DNA from: Azospirillum doebereinerae
GTDB lineage: Bacteria > Pseudomonadota > Alphaproteobacteria > Azospirillales > Azospirillaceae
Length of the DNA: 64,000 nucleotides
Assembly: GCF_003989665.1 (NCBI RefSeq)
Contig: NZ_RZIJ01000008.1
Coordinates: 1 to 64,000, forward strand
Reading direction: 5' to 3'
Under the pieces are notes generated by a model. That model was given only the letters and a program-made list of their open reading frames with translations, made no database searches and was not told the origin of the DNA. The translations under genes and the position numbers were made by a program. Each line of letters starts with the position of its first letter. Position 1 is the first letter of the stretch. Below, in pieces: positions 41,900-49,697 of the stretch.

Positions 41900-42874
41900 T
41901 CAGGTCCCCAGATGCCGGCGCACGGCCAGCGCGGCGCGGGTGACGGCGCCGTCCGCCGCCTCGACCAGCCGGGTCATGCTGGCGAAGGAATGGGGCAGGG
42001 ACTCGTACACCGTCAGGTCGTAGGGCACGTCGGCCGCCGCCAGCCGCTCGGCCAGCCGCAGGCTGTCGTCGCGCAGGCAGTCCAGCCCGGCGGCCAGCAG
42101 CAGCAGCGGCGGCAGGCCCGACAGGTCGGCCAGCAGCGGCGCGGCGCGCGGGTCGCGGGTGGTCTCGCCATGGCCGAGATACTGCCCCCAGTACCAGCGC
42201 ATCCGCGCCGTGGTCAGGCCATAGCGCCCGTCGCCGAAACGGCGGTGCGACGGCGTGTGGAAGTCGTGCGCGAACATGCCGTAGAACAGGAAACCGAAGG
42301 ACACGCGCGGCTCGCCGGGCGCGCGGGCGGCAAGCGCGGCGCCGAGCGCGAGGTTGGCCCCGGCGGAGTCGCCGCCGACCGCGATGCGGCCGCTGTCGAG
42401 ACCATGGCTGGTTCCGTGCCGGGCGACCCAGCGCAAGGCCGCCAGCGCCTCGTCGTGTTGGTGCGGGAAGCGGTGCTCCGGCGCCCTGCCATAGGCCACC
42501 GCGACCACCACCGCGCCGCTGCGCACGGCGAGCAGGCGGAGCAGACGGTCGTGGGTGTCGACGCTGTTCACCACGAAGCCGCCACCGTGGAAATAGACCA
42601 GCGCCGGCAGCGGACGGCCCTCTCCGCCGGGTGGGCGGTAGAGCCGCAGCCGCAGCGGCCCCGCCGGGCCGGCGGCCTCGATCTCCTCGGTGCGGATCGC
42701 CGGGGCGTTGCGGTTCAGGAAGACGTGCGACCGTTCCGCCGCCGCGCGCGCCTCGTGCAGCGGCATGGCGAGCGGGTCGGCGGACACCAGCCCCTGCGCC
42801 TGCATCCCCTCGTGCAAGGCCACGACCTGCGGGTCGAGGCGGTCGAGCGTGAAAAGCTGGTTGGTGTCCGGCAT
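41900..42874 (-). CDS. Alpha/beta hydrolase, hormone-sensitive-lipase family esterase
   Basis: A 324-residue serine hydrolase with the oxyanion motif YFHGGGF, the nucleophile elbow GGDSAGAN, and a late histidine in LPHSFASM, the complete HSL-family triad set. It should cleave short acyl esters in the cytoplasm. The family does not point to a sulfur substrate. The context does: a TCTA/TAGA palindrome lies 54-70 bp upstream and the gene is followed by the cyclic-di-GMP gene. Confidence 0.87.
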   Translation of the reverse strand: MPDTNQLFTLDRLDPQVVALHEGMQAQGLVSADPLAMPLHEARAAAERSHVFLNRNAPAIRTEEIEAAGPAGPLRLRLYRPPGGEGRPLPALVYFHGGGFVVNSVDTHDRLLRLLAVRSGAVVVAVAYGRAPEHRFPHQHDEALAALRWVARHGTSHGLDSGRIAVGGDSAGANLALGAALAARAPGEPRVSFGFLFYGMFAHDFHTPSHRRFGDGRYGLTTARMRWYWGQYLGHGETTRDPRAAPLLADLSGLPPLLLLAAGLDCLRDDSLRLAERLAAADVPYDLTVYESLPHSFASMTRLVEAADGAVTRAALAVRRHLGT

Positions 42875-42927
42875 GGTCTCATTCCCTCAAGCGAGCGATC
42901 CATGCGCCGACGCTACGCGGCTTTATT

Positions 42928-42944
42928 TCTACTGTCAATATAGA
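42928..42944 (-). promoter_or_regulatory. TCTA-N9-TAGA palindrome upstream of the esterase gene
   Basis: TCTACTGTCAATATAGA lies in an AT-rich stretch 54 bp before the esterase start and is of the same type as the sites at 39207, 49595 and 51225. A further copy-like TAGACTATA overlaps its right half. Confidence 0.55.
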
Positions 42945-42990
42945 CTATATTTCCACACATATGCGGTACAATGATGTGAAATCAGGATCC

Positions 42991-44085
42991 TCAGCCATGC
43001 CCCAGCAACGCCGCCACGTCCAAGCCGAAGCCGCCGCCGATCCGGTGCAGCGCCGCCAGCGTGTCGGGATCGAGCGCGATGCCGCGGTCTGCCGCCTGGG
43101 CGGCGTGCGCGCGCTCCGGCTCGCCGGGGATGCGGACGCGGTCGCTGCCGGGGGCGGGCGGGGTGTCCTCCATGTAGTCCAGCACCGCGTCGGTCAGCGC
43201 CTGCCAACCGGGACCGGCGACCCGGTCGGGATCGAGGAGGAAGGCCAGCGCGTTGTTGACCACCCGGCCCGGCCGCAGATTCTCCGGCAGGGCCGGCAGC
43301 CCGGCGGCGATGGTGCCGGCCAGGATCTCGCAGGCCAGCGCCAAGCCGTAGCCCTTGTGGCCGGAGTTGCGCCCGCCGAAGGGCAGGATGGCGCCGGTCG
43401 GCTCGGCGAACATCACGGCCGGATCGGTGGTGGGACGGCCCTTGGGATCGACCAGCAGGCCCTCGGCGACGGCCTCGCCCTTCGAGGCGGCGACGCGGCA
43501 TTTGTTGGCGGCGACCGCGCTGGTCGCGAAGTCGAGCAGCACCGGCGCGTGGCCCGGCGTGCCCGGCACCGCGACGCAGATCGGGTTGGTGCCGAGACGC
43601 GGCCGCGCTCCACCGTGGGGGGCCGCCAGCGGCCGGCTGACCACGTTCACGAAGAACACCCCGATCAGCCCGGCGGCTATGCATTGCTCGCCATAGGCGC
43701 CGACACGCCCAATGTGGTGGGCGTTGCGCAGCGCCAGGATGGTGGCGCCGGTCCCGGACTTCGCCCGCTTGATGGCGAGATCGGTCGCCTCGCGCGCGAT
43801 CACCTGCCCGTAGCCGACGTCGCCGTCCACCACCAGGAAGGGCGGCTCGTCGCGCAGGATTCGGGCGTGGCGGTTGGGGGTCAGGTATCCGCGCTCCAGG
43901 CTGGTCATGTAGACGGCGATCTGGCACACGCCGTGGCTGGCGTGGCCCTTGGCGTCGGAGTCGACAAGGTTGGCCGCGACGATGGCCGCCTCCTCCGGCG
44001 CGCTGCCGGCGCGGCGCAGGATGGCGTCGAGCGTGGCGACGAGGCGGTCGGGGGAAAAACGGCCAGCGGGAAAAGACGCGCTCAT
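42991..44085 (-). CDS. Malate/L-lactate dehydrogenase (LDH2) family oxidoreductase, ComC-like
   Basis: A 364-residue NAD(P)-dependent 2-hydroxyacid dehydrogenase of the LDH2/MDG family, recognised by AKGHASHGVCQIAVYMTSLERG, RNAHHIGRVGAYGEQC and the C-terminal GGRNSGHKGYGLAL. Members include (R)-sulfolactate dehydrogenase ComC, ureidoglycolate dehydrogenase and malate dehydrogenase. In this setting, facing a D-2-hydroxyacid dehydrogenase across only 32 bp, a sulfolactate-type substrate is an attractive inference but is not shown by residues I can identify. An in-frame GTG at 44094 is an alternative start. Confidence 0.82.
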   Translation of the reverse strand: MSASFPAGRFSPDRLVATLDAILRRAGSAPEEAAIVAANLVDSDAKGHASHGVCQIAVYMTSLERGYLTPNRHARILRDEPPFLVVDGDVGYGQVIAREATDLAIKRAKSGTGATILALRNAHHIGRVGAYGEQCIAAGLIGVFFVNVVSRPLAAPHGGARPRLGTNPICVAVPGTPGHAPVLLDFATSAVAANKCRVAASKGEAVAEGLLVDPKGRPTTDPAVMFAEPTGAILPFGGRNSGHKGYGLALACEILAGTIAAGLPALPENLRPGRVVNNALAFLLDPDRVAGPGWQALTDAVLDYMEDTPPAPGSDRVRIPGEPERAHAAQAADRGIALDPDTLAALHRIGGGFGLDVAALLGHG

Positions 44086-44117
44086 TGGGTTCACTCGCAG
44101 CAGGAAGGCATGAGGGA

Positions 44118-45122
44118 ATGACGGGGGACAAGCGTTGGGTCGTCGGCGTGACCGATCACATGATGGGACCGCCGGTGCTGGAGGCCCAGGTGCTGGGCGA
44201 GGCCGTGGAGGTCGACTTCTTCGACACCCGGCGGGAGGAGGACTTCGACCCGGCCCGGCTCGCGCGGCTCGACGCGCTGCTGGTCTGGGGCGCCCCCGTG
44301 ACCCGGCGCAGCGTTCCGCACCTGACGCGCTGCAAGGGCGTCGTGCGGTTCGGCGTCGGTTACGACAAGATCGACGTGGCGGCGCTGGCCGAGGCCGGCA
44401 TCCCCTTCGCCAACAACCCTGATTACGGGACGGAGGAGGTCGCCGACCACGCCGTCGCGCTGATCCTGTCGTTGCAGCGCCGGCTGTGGGAGCACGACCA
44501 CCGCGCCCGGTCCCACACCACGACGTGGCAGACCAACACGTTGTCGCCGCTGCTGCGCTCGGCCAAGGCGACGGTCGGGGTGGTGGGCGTCGGTCGGATC
44601 GGCACGGCGGTGGTCAACCGGCTGAAGCCCTTCGGCCACCGCATCCTCGGCTTCGATCCGCACCAGCCGGCCGGGCACGAGAAAGCGGTCGGTTATGCGC
44701 GGGTCCGCCGGCTGGAGGATCTGCTGGGTCAGGCCGACATCGTGACCTTCCATTGCCCGCTCGATTCCACGACGCGCGGGTTGTTGTCCGCCGAACGGCT
44801 GGAGCGGTTCAAGCCGGGCGCCATCCTGGTCAACACCGCGCGCGGCGAGCTGCTGGACGGGCTCGACGGGCTGGAGGCGGCGCTGCGGAGCGGGCGGCTG
44901 GCCGCCGCCGGGCTGGATGTGCTGCCGAGCGAGCCGCCCGCCCCGCACCCGCTGCTCGACGCGTGGCGGGAGCGGGCCGACTGGCTGGCGGGGCGTCTGG
45001 TGGTGACGCCGCACAACGCCTTCCATTCCGACGCTGCCGCCATCGAGATGCGCACGAACGCCGCCGAGACGGTGCGCTTGCTGCTGGAGGAGGGGCATCT
45101 GCGCAACCGCATTTTGGAGTGA
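44118..45122 (+). CDS. D-isomer-specific 2-hydroxyacid dehydrogenase (SlcC/phosphoglycerate dehydrogenase-like)
   Basis: A 334-residue NAD-dependent dehydrogenase. The nucleotide-binding VGVVGVGRIGTAVV and the catalytic Arg (NTARGELLD), Glu (LPSEPP) and His (TPHNAFHSD) are all present. The C-terminal-binding-protein/phosphoglycerate-dehydrogenase subgroup includes (S)-sulfolactate dehydrogenase SlcC. GAGGGA precedes the ATG closely, with AGGAAGG a little further upstream. It is divergent from the ComC-like gene with 32 bp between starts, leaving almost no room for two separate promoters. The substrate remains a guess from context. Confidence 0.83.
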   Translation: MTGDKRWVVGVTDHMMGPPVLEAQVLGEAVEVDFFDTRREEDFDPARLARLDALLVWGAPVTRRSVPHLTRCKGVVRFGVGYDKIDVAALAEAGIPFANNPDYGTEEVADHAVALILSLQRRLWEHDHRARSHTTTWQTNTLSPLLRSAKATVGVVGVGRIGTAVVNRLKPFGHRILGFDPHQPAGHEKAVGYARVRRLEDLLGQADIVTFHCPLDSTTRGLLSAERLERFKPGAILVNTARGELLDGLDGLEAALRSGRLAAAGLDVLPSEPPAPHPLLDAWRERADWLAGRLVVTPHNAFHSDAAAIEMRTNAAETVRLLLEEGHLRNRILE

Positions 45123-45135
45123 GGGTGCGGGGGCG

Positions 45136-45440
45136 TCGGCTGGCGATTGCCCCCACCCCGGCCCTCCCCCGCTGGGCGGCTACGGCATTCACACATCTCG
45201 CATATGCGGTAGGAAATGCGGCTTGGCATTGAATAGAGCCCCTCTCCCCTTGTGGGAGAGGGGTTGGGGTGAGGGGGCGCAAGCTTCCGCCTTCGGCGGA
45301 ACACCCCTCATCCCAACCCTTCTCCCTCAAGGGGAGAAGGGCATTCGCTACCAAAGGTCGCAAATTTCTTGCATATGCGAGATGTGTGAATGCCGTAGCG
45401 CCCAGCGGGGAAGGGTTAGGGAGGGGCAATCGCCAGCCGA
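45136..45440. repeat. Large nested fold-back element, 305 bp (MITE-like)
   Basis: The left arm (45136-45207, TCGGCTGGCGATTGCCCC ... GCATATGC) is complementary to the right arm (45371-45440, GCATATGC ... GGGGCAATCGCCAGCCGA). Between them sits a second palindrome (45238-45342) of the same family as the element at 34635-34748. The two joining segments also pair partly, so the whole 305 bp can fold back. It has no reading frame of its own and lies between convergent genes. Confidence 0.85.
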
Positions 45441-45449
45441 GGCCTCCCC

Positions 45450-46700
45450 TCAGAACCCTTCCCAATCGATCGGCTGATGCCGGTCCAGCGTGCGATGCAC
45501 CGGCGGCAGCGGATACTTCAAGCCCGTGGCGCAGTTGAACAGCACCGCGCGTTCGTGCCGGCCCACCCGACCGTCGGCGAGCGCCTGCTTGTAGGCCGCG
45601 TAGGTTGCCGCCCCCTCCGGGCACAGCAGGAAGCCTTCCTCGCGCGCCGCCTCGTCCAGCGCCGCCTGGATCGCCGCGTCCTCCACCGCGATGGCGAAGC
45701 CGCCGCTTTCGCGTACCGCGCGCAGGATCAGGAAATCGCCGACCGCCTGGGGCACGCGGATGCCCGACGCGATGGTGTGGGCGTCCTCCCAGCGCGGCGC
45801 GTGCTCCTCCCCGGCCTCCCAGGCGCGGACCATCGGGGCGCAGCCGGCGGCCTGCACCGCGACCATGCGCGGGCGCTTCGATCCGATGAAGCCGATGGCC
45901 TCCAACTCCGCGAAGGCCTTCCACATGCCGATCAGTCCGGTGCCGCCGCCGGTCGGGTAGAAGATCACGTCGGGCAGCTCCCAGCCGAGCTGCTCGGCCA
46001 GCTCCAGCCCCATCGTCTTCTTGCCCTCGATCCGGTAGGGCTCCTTGAGGGTGGAGACGTCGAACCAGCCGACCTTGGCCTTGCCCTCGCCGACGATCTT
46101 GCCGCAATCGTCGATCAGCCCGTTCACCCGGTAGACCGTGGCGCCCTGAAGCTCGATCTCCGAGACGTTGACCTCCGGCGTGTCGGCCGGGCAGAACACC
46201 GTCGTGCGGATCCCCGCCCGGCTGGCGTAGGCGGCCAGCGCGGCGCCGGCGTTGCCGTTGGTCGGCATCGCCATGTGGGTGATGCCGAACTCCTTGGCCA
46301 TCGACACCGCCATCACCAGCCCGCGCGCCTTGAAGGAGCCGGTGGGCAGCCGCCCCTCGTCCTTCACCAGCAGTTCGGAGGCGCCGAGTTTCGCCGCCAG
46401 CTTGGGCAGCGGGACCAGCGGGGTCACCGCCTCGCCCAGGCTGACGATGTCCTCGACCCGGCGGACCGGCAGAAGCTCGCGGTAGCGCCACAGATCCTGC
46501 GGGCGCCCGGCCAGCGCCTCCTTGGTCAGAGCGCGCCTGACGCCGTCCAGGTCGTAGCGGACCAGCAGCGGCTTGCCGGCGCGCGACAGGTTGTGGACCG
46601 TGTCGGCCTCGTAGCGCTCGCCGGTGTAGGCGCAGTCGAGATGCGTGACGAAGGTCGGGCGTTCGGTGGTCAGATTGGCATCGAAACGAGGTGACGTCAT
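45450..46700 (-). CDS. Threonine-synthase-like PLP-dependent enzyme
   Basis: A 416-residue fold-type II PLP enzyme of the threonine synthase/cysteate synthase group. The PLP lysine lies in PTGSFKARGLVMAV, the cofactor phosphate loop is YPTGGGTGLIGMW, and an N-terminal DCAYTGERYEADTVHNL replaces the zinc-ribbon found in some relatives. It starts 4 bp after the permease gene and is the fourth gene of a sulfonate-type ABC operon, which argues against a housekeeping role in threonine synthesis. Candidate reactions are making or cleaving a sulfonated amino acid such as cysteate, but this is inference. Confidence 0.8.
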   Translation of the reverse strand: MTSPRFDANLTTERPTFVTHLDCAYTGERYEADTVHNLSRAGKPLLVRYDLDGVRRALTKEALAGRPQDLWRYRELLPVRRVEDIVSLGEAVTPLVPLPKLAAKLGASELLVKDEGRLPTGSFKARGLVMAVSMAKEFGITHMAMPTNGNAGAALAAYASRAGIRTTVFCPADTPEVNVSEIELQGATVYRVNGLIDDCGKIVGEGKAKVGWFDVSTLKEPYRIEGKKTMGLELAEQLGWELPDVIFYPTGGGTGLIGMWKAFAELEAIGFIGSKRPRMVAVQAAGCAPMVRAWEAGEEHAPRWEDAHTIASGIRVPQAVGDFLILRAVRESGGFAIAVEDAAIQAALDEAAREEGFLLCPEGAATYAAYKQALADGRVGRHERAVLFNCATGLKYPLPPVHRTLDRHQPIDWEGF

Positions 46701-46704
46701 GATT

Positions 46705-47601
46705 TTAGCGAACCATTCCCCATGCGCGCACGGTGTGCGCCTCGATCCAGCGGAAGACGACGTTCTCGACGAGCAGCCCGATCAGGATGACCGTGGCCAG
46801 ACCGGCGAAAACCTTGTCGGTGTAAAGCTCGTTGCGGTTCTGGAAGATGAACCAGCCGAGCCCGCCCTTACCCGACGACACGCCGAACACCAGCTCGGCC
46901 GCGATCAGGGTGCGCCACGCGAAGGCCCAGCCGACCTTCAGCCCGGTCAGGATCGCCGGGAAGGCGGCGGGGATCAGCACGGTCGCCACGTAGCGCGGCC
47001 CGCGCAGCCCGTAGTTCCGCCCGGCCATCCGCAGCGTTTCCGACACCGAGGTGAAGCCGGCGTGGGTGTTCAGCGCCAGCGGCCACAGCACGGCGTGGAC
47101 CAGCACGAAGGTCAGGCTGACCGCCCCCAGCCCGAACCACAGCATGGCGAGCGGCAGCAGGGCGATGGCTGGCAGCGGGTTGAACATCGCGGTCAGGGTG
47201 GAGAGCAGGTCGTCGCCGATCCGGGTCGAGACCGCCAGCGTGGTCAGCCCCACCGCCAGCACCACGGCGATGGCGTAGCCCTTCAGCAGGATCGACAGCG
47301 ACACCCAGGCCATCGGCAGCAGGGTGTCGTTCAGCGCCGCGTCCCACAGCGCCGCCGCCGTGGCGGTGAAGGTGGGGAACATCAACGGGTTGTTCTGCCA
47401 GACCGCCGCCGCCTGCCAGACCGCCGCGATGACCGCCAGCAGCAGGACCCGGCGCAGCGCCGCGACGTTGACCAGCTTCTCCCAGGGCGACAGCGGGCGG
47501 GCGGCGTCGCCGATCACCCCGGTGTCGGTGACCGCGCGCTCGTATTCGGGACGGATCGGGGGCGTGGGACGGAAACGGTCGGGGGCGGACAGGTCGGTCA
47601 T
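46705..47601 (-). CDS. ABC transporter permease, nitrate/sulfonate/taurine family
   Basis: A 298-residue permease with a polar N-terminus of about 45 residues and six hydrophobic segments; the ATPase-contact loop reads ETLRMAGRNYGLRGPRYVATVLIPAAFPAIL. It overlaps the ATPase gene by 4 nt and is followed after 4 bp by the PLP enzyme gene. The family transports sulfonates, sulfate esters, nitrate or related anions; the neighbours favour an organosulfur compound. Confidence 0.88.
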   Translation of the reverse strand: MTDLSAPDRFRPTPPIRPEYERAVTDTGVIGDAARPLSPWEKLVNVAALRRVLLLAVIAAVWQAAAVWQNNPLMFPTFTATAAALWDAALNDTLLPMAWVSLSILLKGYAIAVVLAVGLTTLAVSTRIGDDLLSTLTAMFNPLPAIALLPLAMLWFGLGAVSLTFVLVHAVLWPLALNTHAGFTSVSETLRMAGRNYGLRGPRYVATVLIPAAFPAILTGLKVGWAFAWRTLIAAELVFGVSSGKGGLGWFIFQNRNELYTDKVFAGLATVILIGLLVENVVFRWIEAHTVRAWGMVR

Positions 47602-48434
47602 GCGCCGGTGCTCCCCTGCGCTTCGACCTCGTCGGCGAACAGCATGGTGTGGATGCGCCGGGCGGTCGACTGGAAGGCCGGGCTTCCGGTGGAGGCGAGG
47701 TCGAAGTCGTGGCAGTTCACCTCGGCCTTGACCTGCCCCGGATGCGGCGACAGCACCAGGATGCGCGAGCCGACGACCAGCGCCTCCTCGATGGAATGCG
47801 TCACGAACAGCATGGTGAAGCGCACGTCGTCCCAAAGCTGGAGCAGCTCCTCCTGCATCTTGCGCCGGGTCAGGGCGTCGAGCGCGGCGAAGGGCTCGTC
47901 CATCAGCAGGACGTCCGGCTCCATCGCCATGGCGCGGGCGATGGCGACGCGCTGCTTCATGCCGCCCGACAGGGTGTGCGGGTAGGAATTGGCGAATTTC
48001 GTCAGCTTCACCTTGGCGATGGCGTCGAGCGCCTTCTCCTCCGCCTCGCGGCGGTTGGCCTTGCCGCTGGCGAGCAGCGGGAACATGACGTTCTGCTTGA
48101 CCGTCTTCCAGGGCGGAAGCTGGTCGAACTCCTGGAAGACCATCATGCGGTCCGGGCCGGGCTGCGTCACCGCATGCCCGTTCAGGCGGATCGCCCCCTC
48201 CACCGGCGCCAGGAAGCCGCCGACCGCCTTGAGCAGCGAGGACTTCCCGCAGCCCGACGGCCCCAGCAGCACGAAGCGCTCCGCCTGGAACAGCTGGAAA
48301 TCGACCCGGTAGCAGGCCGTCACCAGATGGTCGCGCGTCTTGTACTGGAGCGTCACCCCCGACACGTCCAGCAGGGGACGGTGCGAGGCGGCGTCGGCGG
48401 CGGTGTCCACGGCGGGGTAGGAGAGGGCGTTCAT
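47598..48434 (-). CDS. ABC transporter ATPase, nitrate/sulfonate/taurine family
   Basis: A 278-residue ATPase with Walker A GPSGCGKSS, Q-loop VFQEFDQLPPWKTV, signature LSGGMKQRVAIARAM, Walker B VLLMDEPFAALD and switch histidine in [10 protein letters not shown]. It lies 4 bp after the binding-protein gene and overlaps the permease gene by 4 nt in one operon. Confidence 0.92.
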   Translation of the reverse strand: MNALSYPAVDTAADAASHRPLLDVSGVTLQYKTRDHLVTACYRVDFQLFQAERFVLLGPSGCGKSSLLKAVGGFLAPVEGAIRLNGHAVTQPGPDRMMVFQEFDQLPPWKTVKQNVMFPLLASGKANRREAEEKALDAIAKVKLTKFANSYPHTLSGGMKQRVAIARAMAMEPDVLLMDEPFAALDALTRRKMQEELLQLWDDVRFTMLFVTHSIEEALVVGSRILVLSPHPGQVKAEVNCHDFDLASTGSPAFQSTARRIHTMLFADEVEAQGSTGA

Positions 48435-48438
48435 GGCG

Positions 48439-49494
48439 TCAGCTCCCGGTTTCGGTGTGCAGATCCTCGAAGAAGGTGTCCTTCCACGAGGCGGGCTTGT
48501 TCTTGATGGCGCCGACCTTGTGCATGAAGGTGGCGAAGCGCTCGATCTCGCGGGGGACGACCGTGAACTGGATGTCCGGGTCGTCGAGCAGCTTCAGCAG
48601 GAAGGCGCGGTCGAGGTCGCCCTTGTTCACGGCCAGATAGGCGTCGGCGGCCGCCGCGTGGTCCTTGTTGATGATCGCCACGGCTTCCTTCAGCGCGTCG
48701 AGGAAGGCCTTGTAGGTCTTGGGATTCTTGGTGCGGAAGGCTTCCTTGCACCAGATCAGGTTGAAGGTGTGCGGCCCGCCCAGCAGGTCGTAGGAGCTGA
48801 ACACCTTGTGGATCTTGGGATCCTGGAGCTGCTGGTACTGGAAGGGCGGGGCCGAGATGTGGCCGGTGATCTCCGACGAGCCCGACAGCAGGGCGGCGGT
48901 GCCGTCCGGGTGCGGCAGCGAGATGGTCAGTTTGTCGAGCGCGTCGAACTTGCCCTCGCCGAAGGCCTGCTCGGAGGCGATCTGGAGGATGCGGGCCTGG
49001 ACCCCGACCTTGACCGCCGGCAGGGCGATCTTGTCCTTGTCGGTGAAGTCCTTGACCGTCTTCACGTTGGGATTCGTGGTGGTCAGGAACAGCGGCATGT
49101 TGTTCAGCGCCGCGATGGACTTGACGTTGGCGTTGCCCTTGGTGCGGTCCCAGATGGTCAGCATCGGCCCGACCCCGGCCGAGCCCAGGTCGATGCTGTC
49201 GGACAGCAGCGCGTCGTTCATCGCCGCCCCGCCGGAGAGCTGCGCCCATTCCACCGTGACGTCGACGCCCAGCTCCTTGCCGTGCTTCTCGATCAGCTTC
49301 TGGTGACGCAGGACGTGCAGCGGCAGGTAGCCCAGCCCGAACTGCTCGGCGATGCGGATGGTGCCCTCGGCGGCGGCGGGGACGGCCAGCGAGCCCAGCA
49401 GCACCGCGGCGCCGACGGCGGCCATCAGCGCGCGGCGGACCCGCCCCAGCGGCGATCCGGATGCGTGGGGGGAGACGGAGCGGATGGGCGGCAT
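48439..49494 (-). CDS. ABC transporter substrate-binding protein, nitrate/sulfonate/taurine family
   Basis: A 351-residue periplasmic protein with an N-terminal signal (hydrophobic core near residues 22-40, cleavage near PAAAEG) and the SsuA-like start TIRIAEQFGLGYLPLHVLRHQKL. The mature region has SIDLGSAGVGPML and a KTVKDFTDKDKIALPAVKVG stretch. The start is uncertain, since an internal ATG at residue 24 would give a shorter signal. A TCTA/TAGA palindrome lies 101-118 bp upstream. Confidence 0.88.
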   Translation of the reverse strand: MPPIRSVSPHASGSPLGRVRRALMAAVGAAVLLGSLAVPAAAEGTIRIAEQFGLGYLPLHVLRHQKLIEKHGKELGVDVTVEWAQLSGGAAMNDALLSDSIDLGSAGVGPMLTIWDRTKGNANVKSIAALNNMPLFLTTTNPNVKTVKDFTDKDKIALPAVKVGVQARILQIASEQAFGEGKFDALDKLTISLPHPDGTAALLSGSSEITGHISAPPFQYQQLQDPKIHKVFSSYDLLGGPHTFNLIWCKEAFRTKNPKTYKAFLDALKEAVAIINKDHAAAADAYLAVNKGDLDRAFLLKLLDDPDIQFTVVPREIERFATFMHKVGAIKNKPASWKDTFFEDLHTETGS

Positions 49495-49594
49495 GTCGCG
49501 AGATACCCCTGTTATGGCTTTTAAAAAGCAAACTTTGTGTGTGCTTTCTGTTGCCGAACAGGATGGTCATCGTGAAATGCCGAGTCAATTCGAA

Positions 49595-49612
49595 TCTATA
49601 AACCTACATAGA
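49595..49612 (-). promoter_or_regulatory. TCTA-N10-TAGA palindrome upstream of the second ABC operon
   Basis: TCTATAAACCTACATAGA lies in an AT-rich block 101 bp before the binding-protein start. The distance to the gene is almost the same as for the site in front of the FAD oxidoreductase gene (103 bp from the chosen start). Confidence 0.55.
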
Positions 49613-49647
49613 TATAGTTTTATAAAAAATGTTGACCATCCTGCGGC

Positions 49648-49671
49648 GGGCGGCGGGGAGAACCGCCGCCC
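49648..49671 (-). terminator. GC-rich hairpin after the FAD oxidoreductase gene
   Basis: GGGCGGCGG and CCGCCGCCC form a nine-pair stem with a six-base loop 27 bp after the stop of the FAD oxidoreductase gene. On the minus strand a run of T follows only about 25 nt later, so it is an imperfect intrinsic terminator. Confidence 0.5.
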
Positions 49672-49697
49672 GCACGCGCAGGCACCGTCGATGCCGT

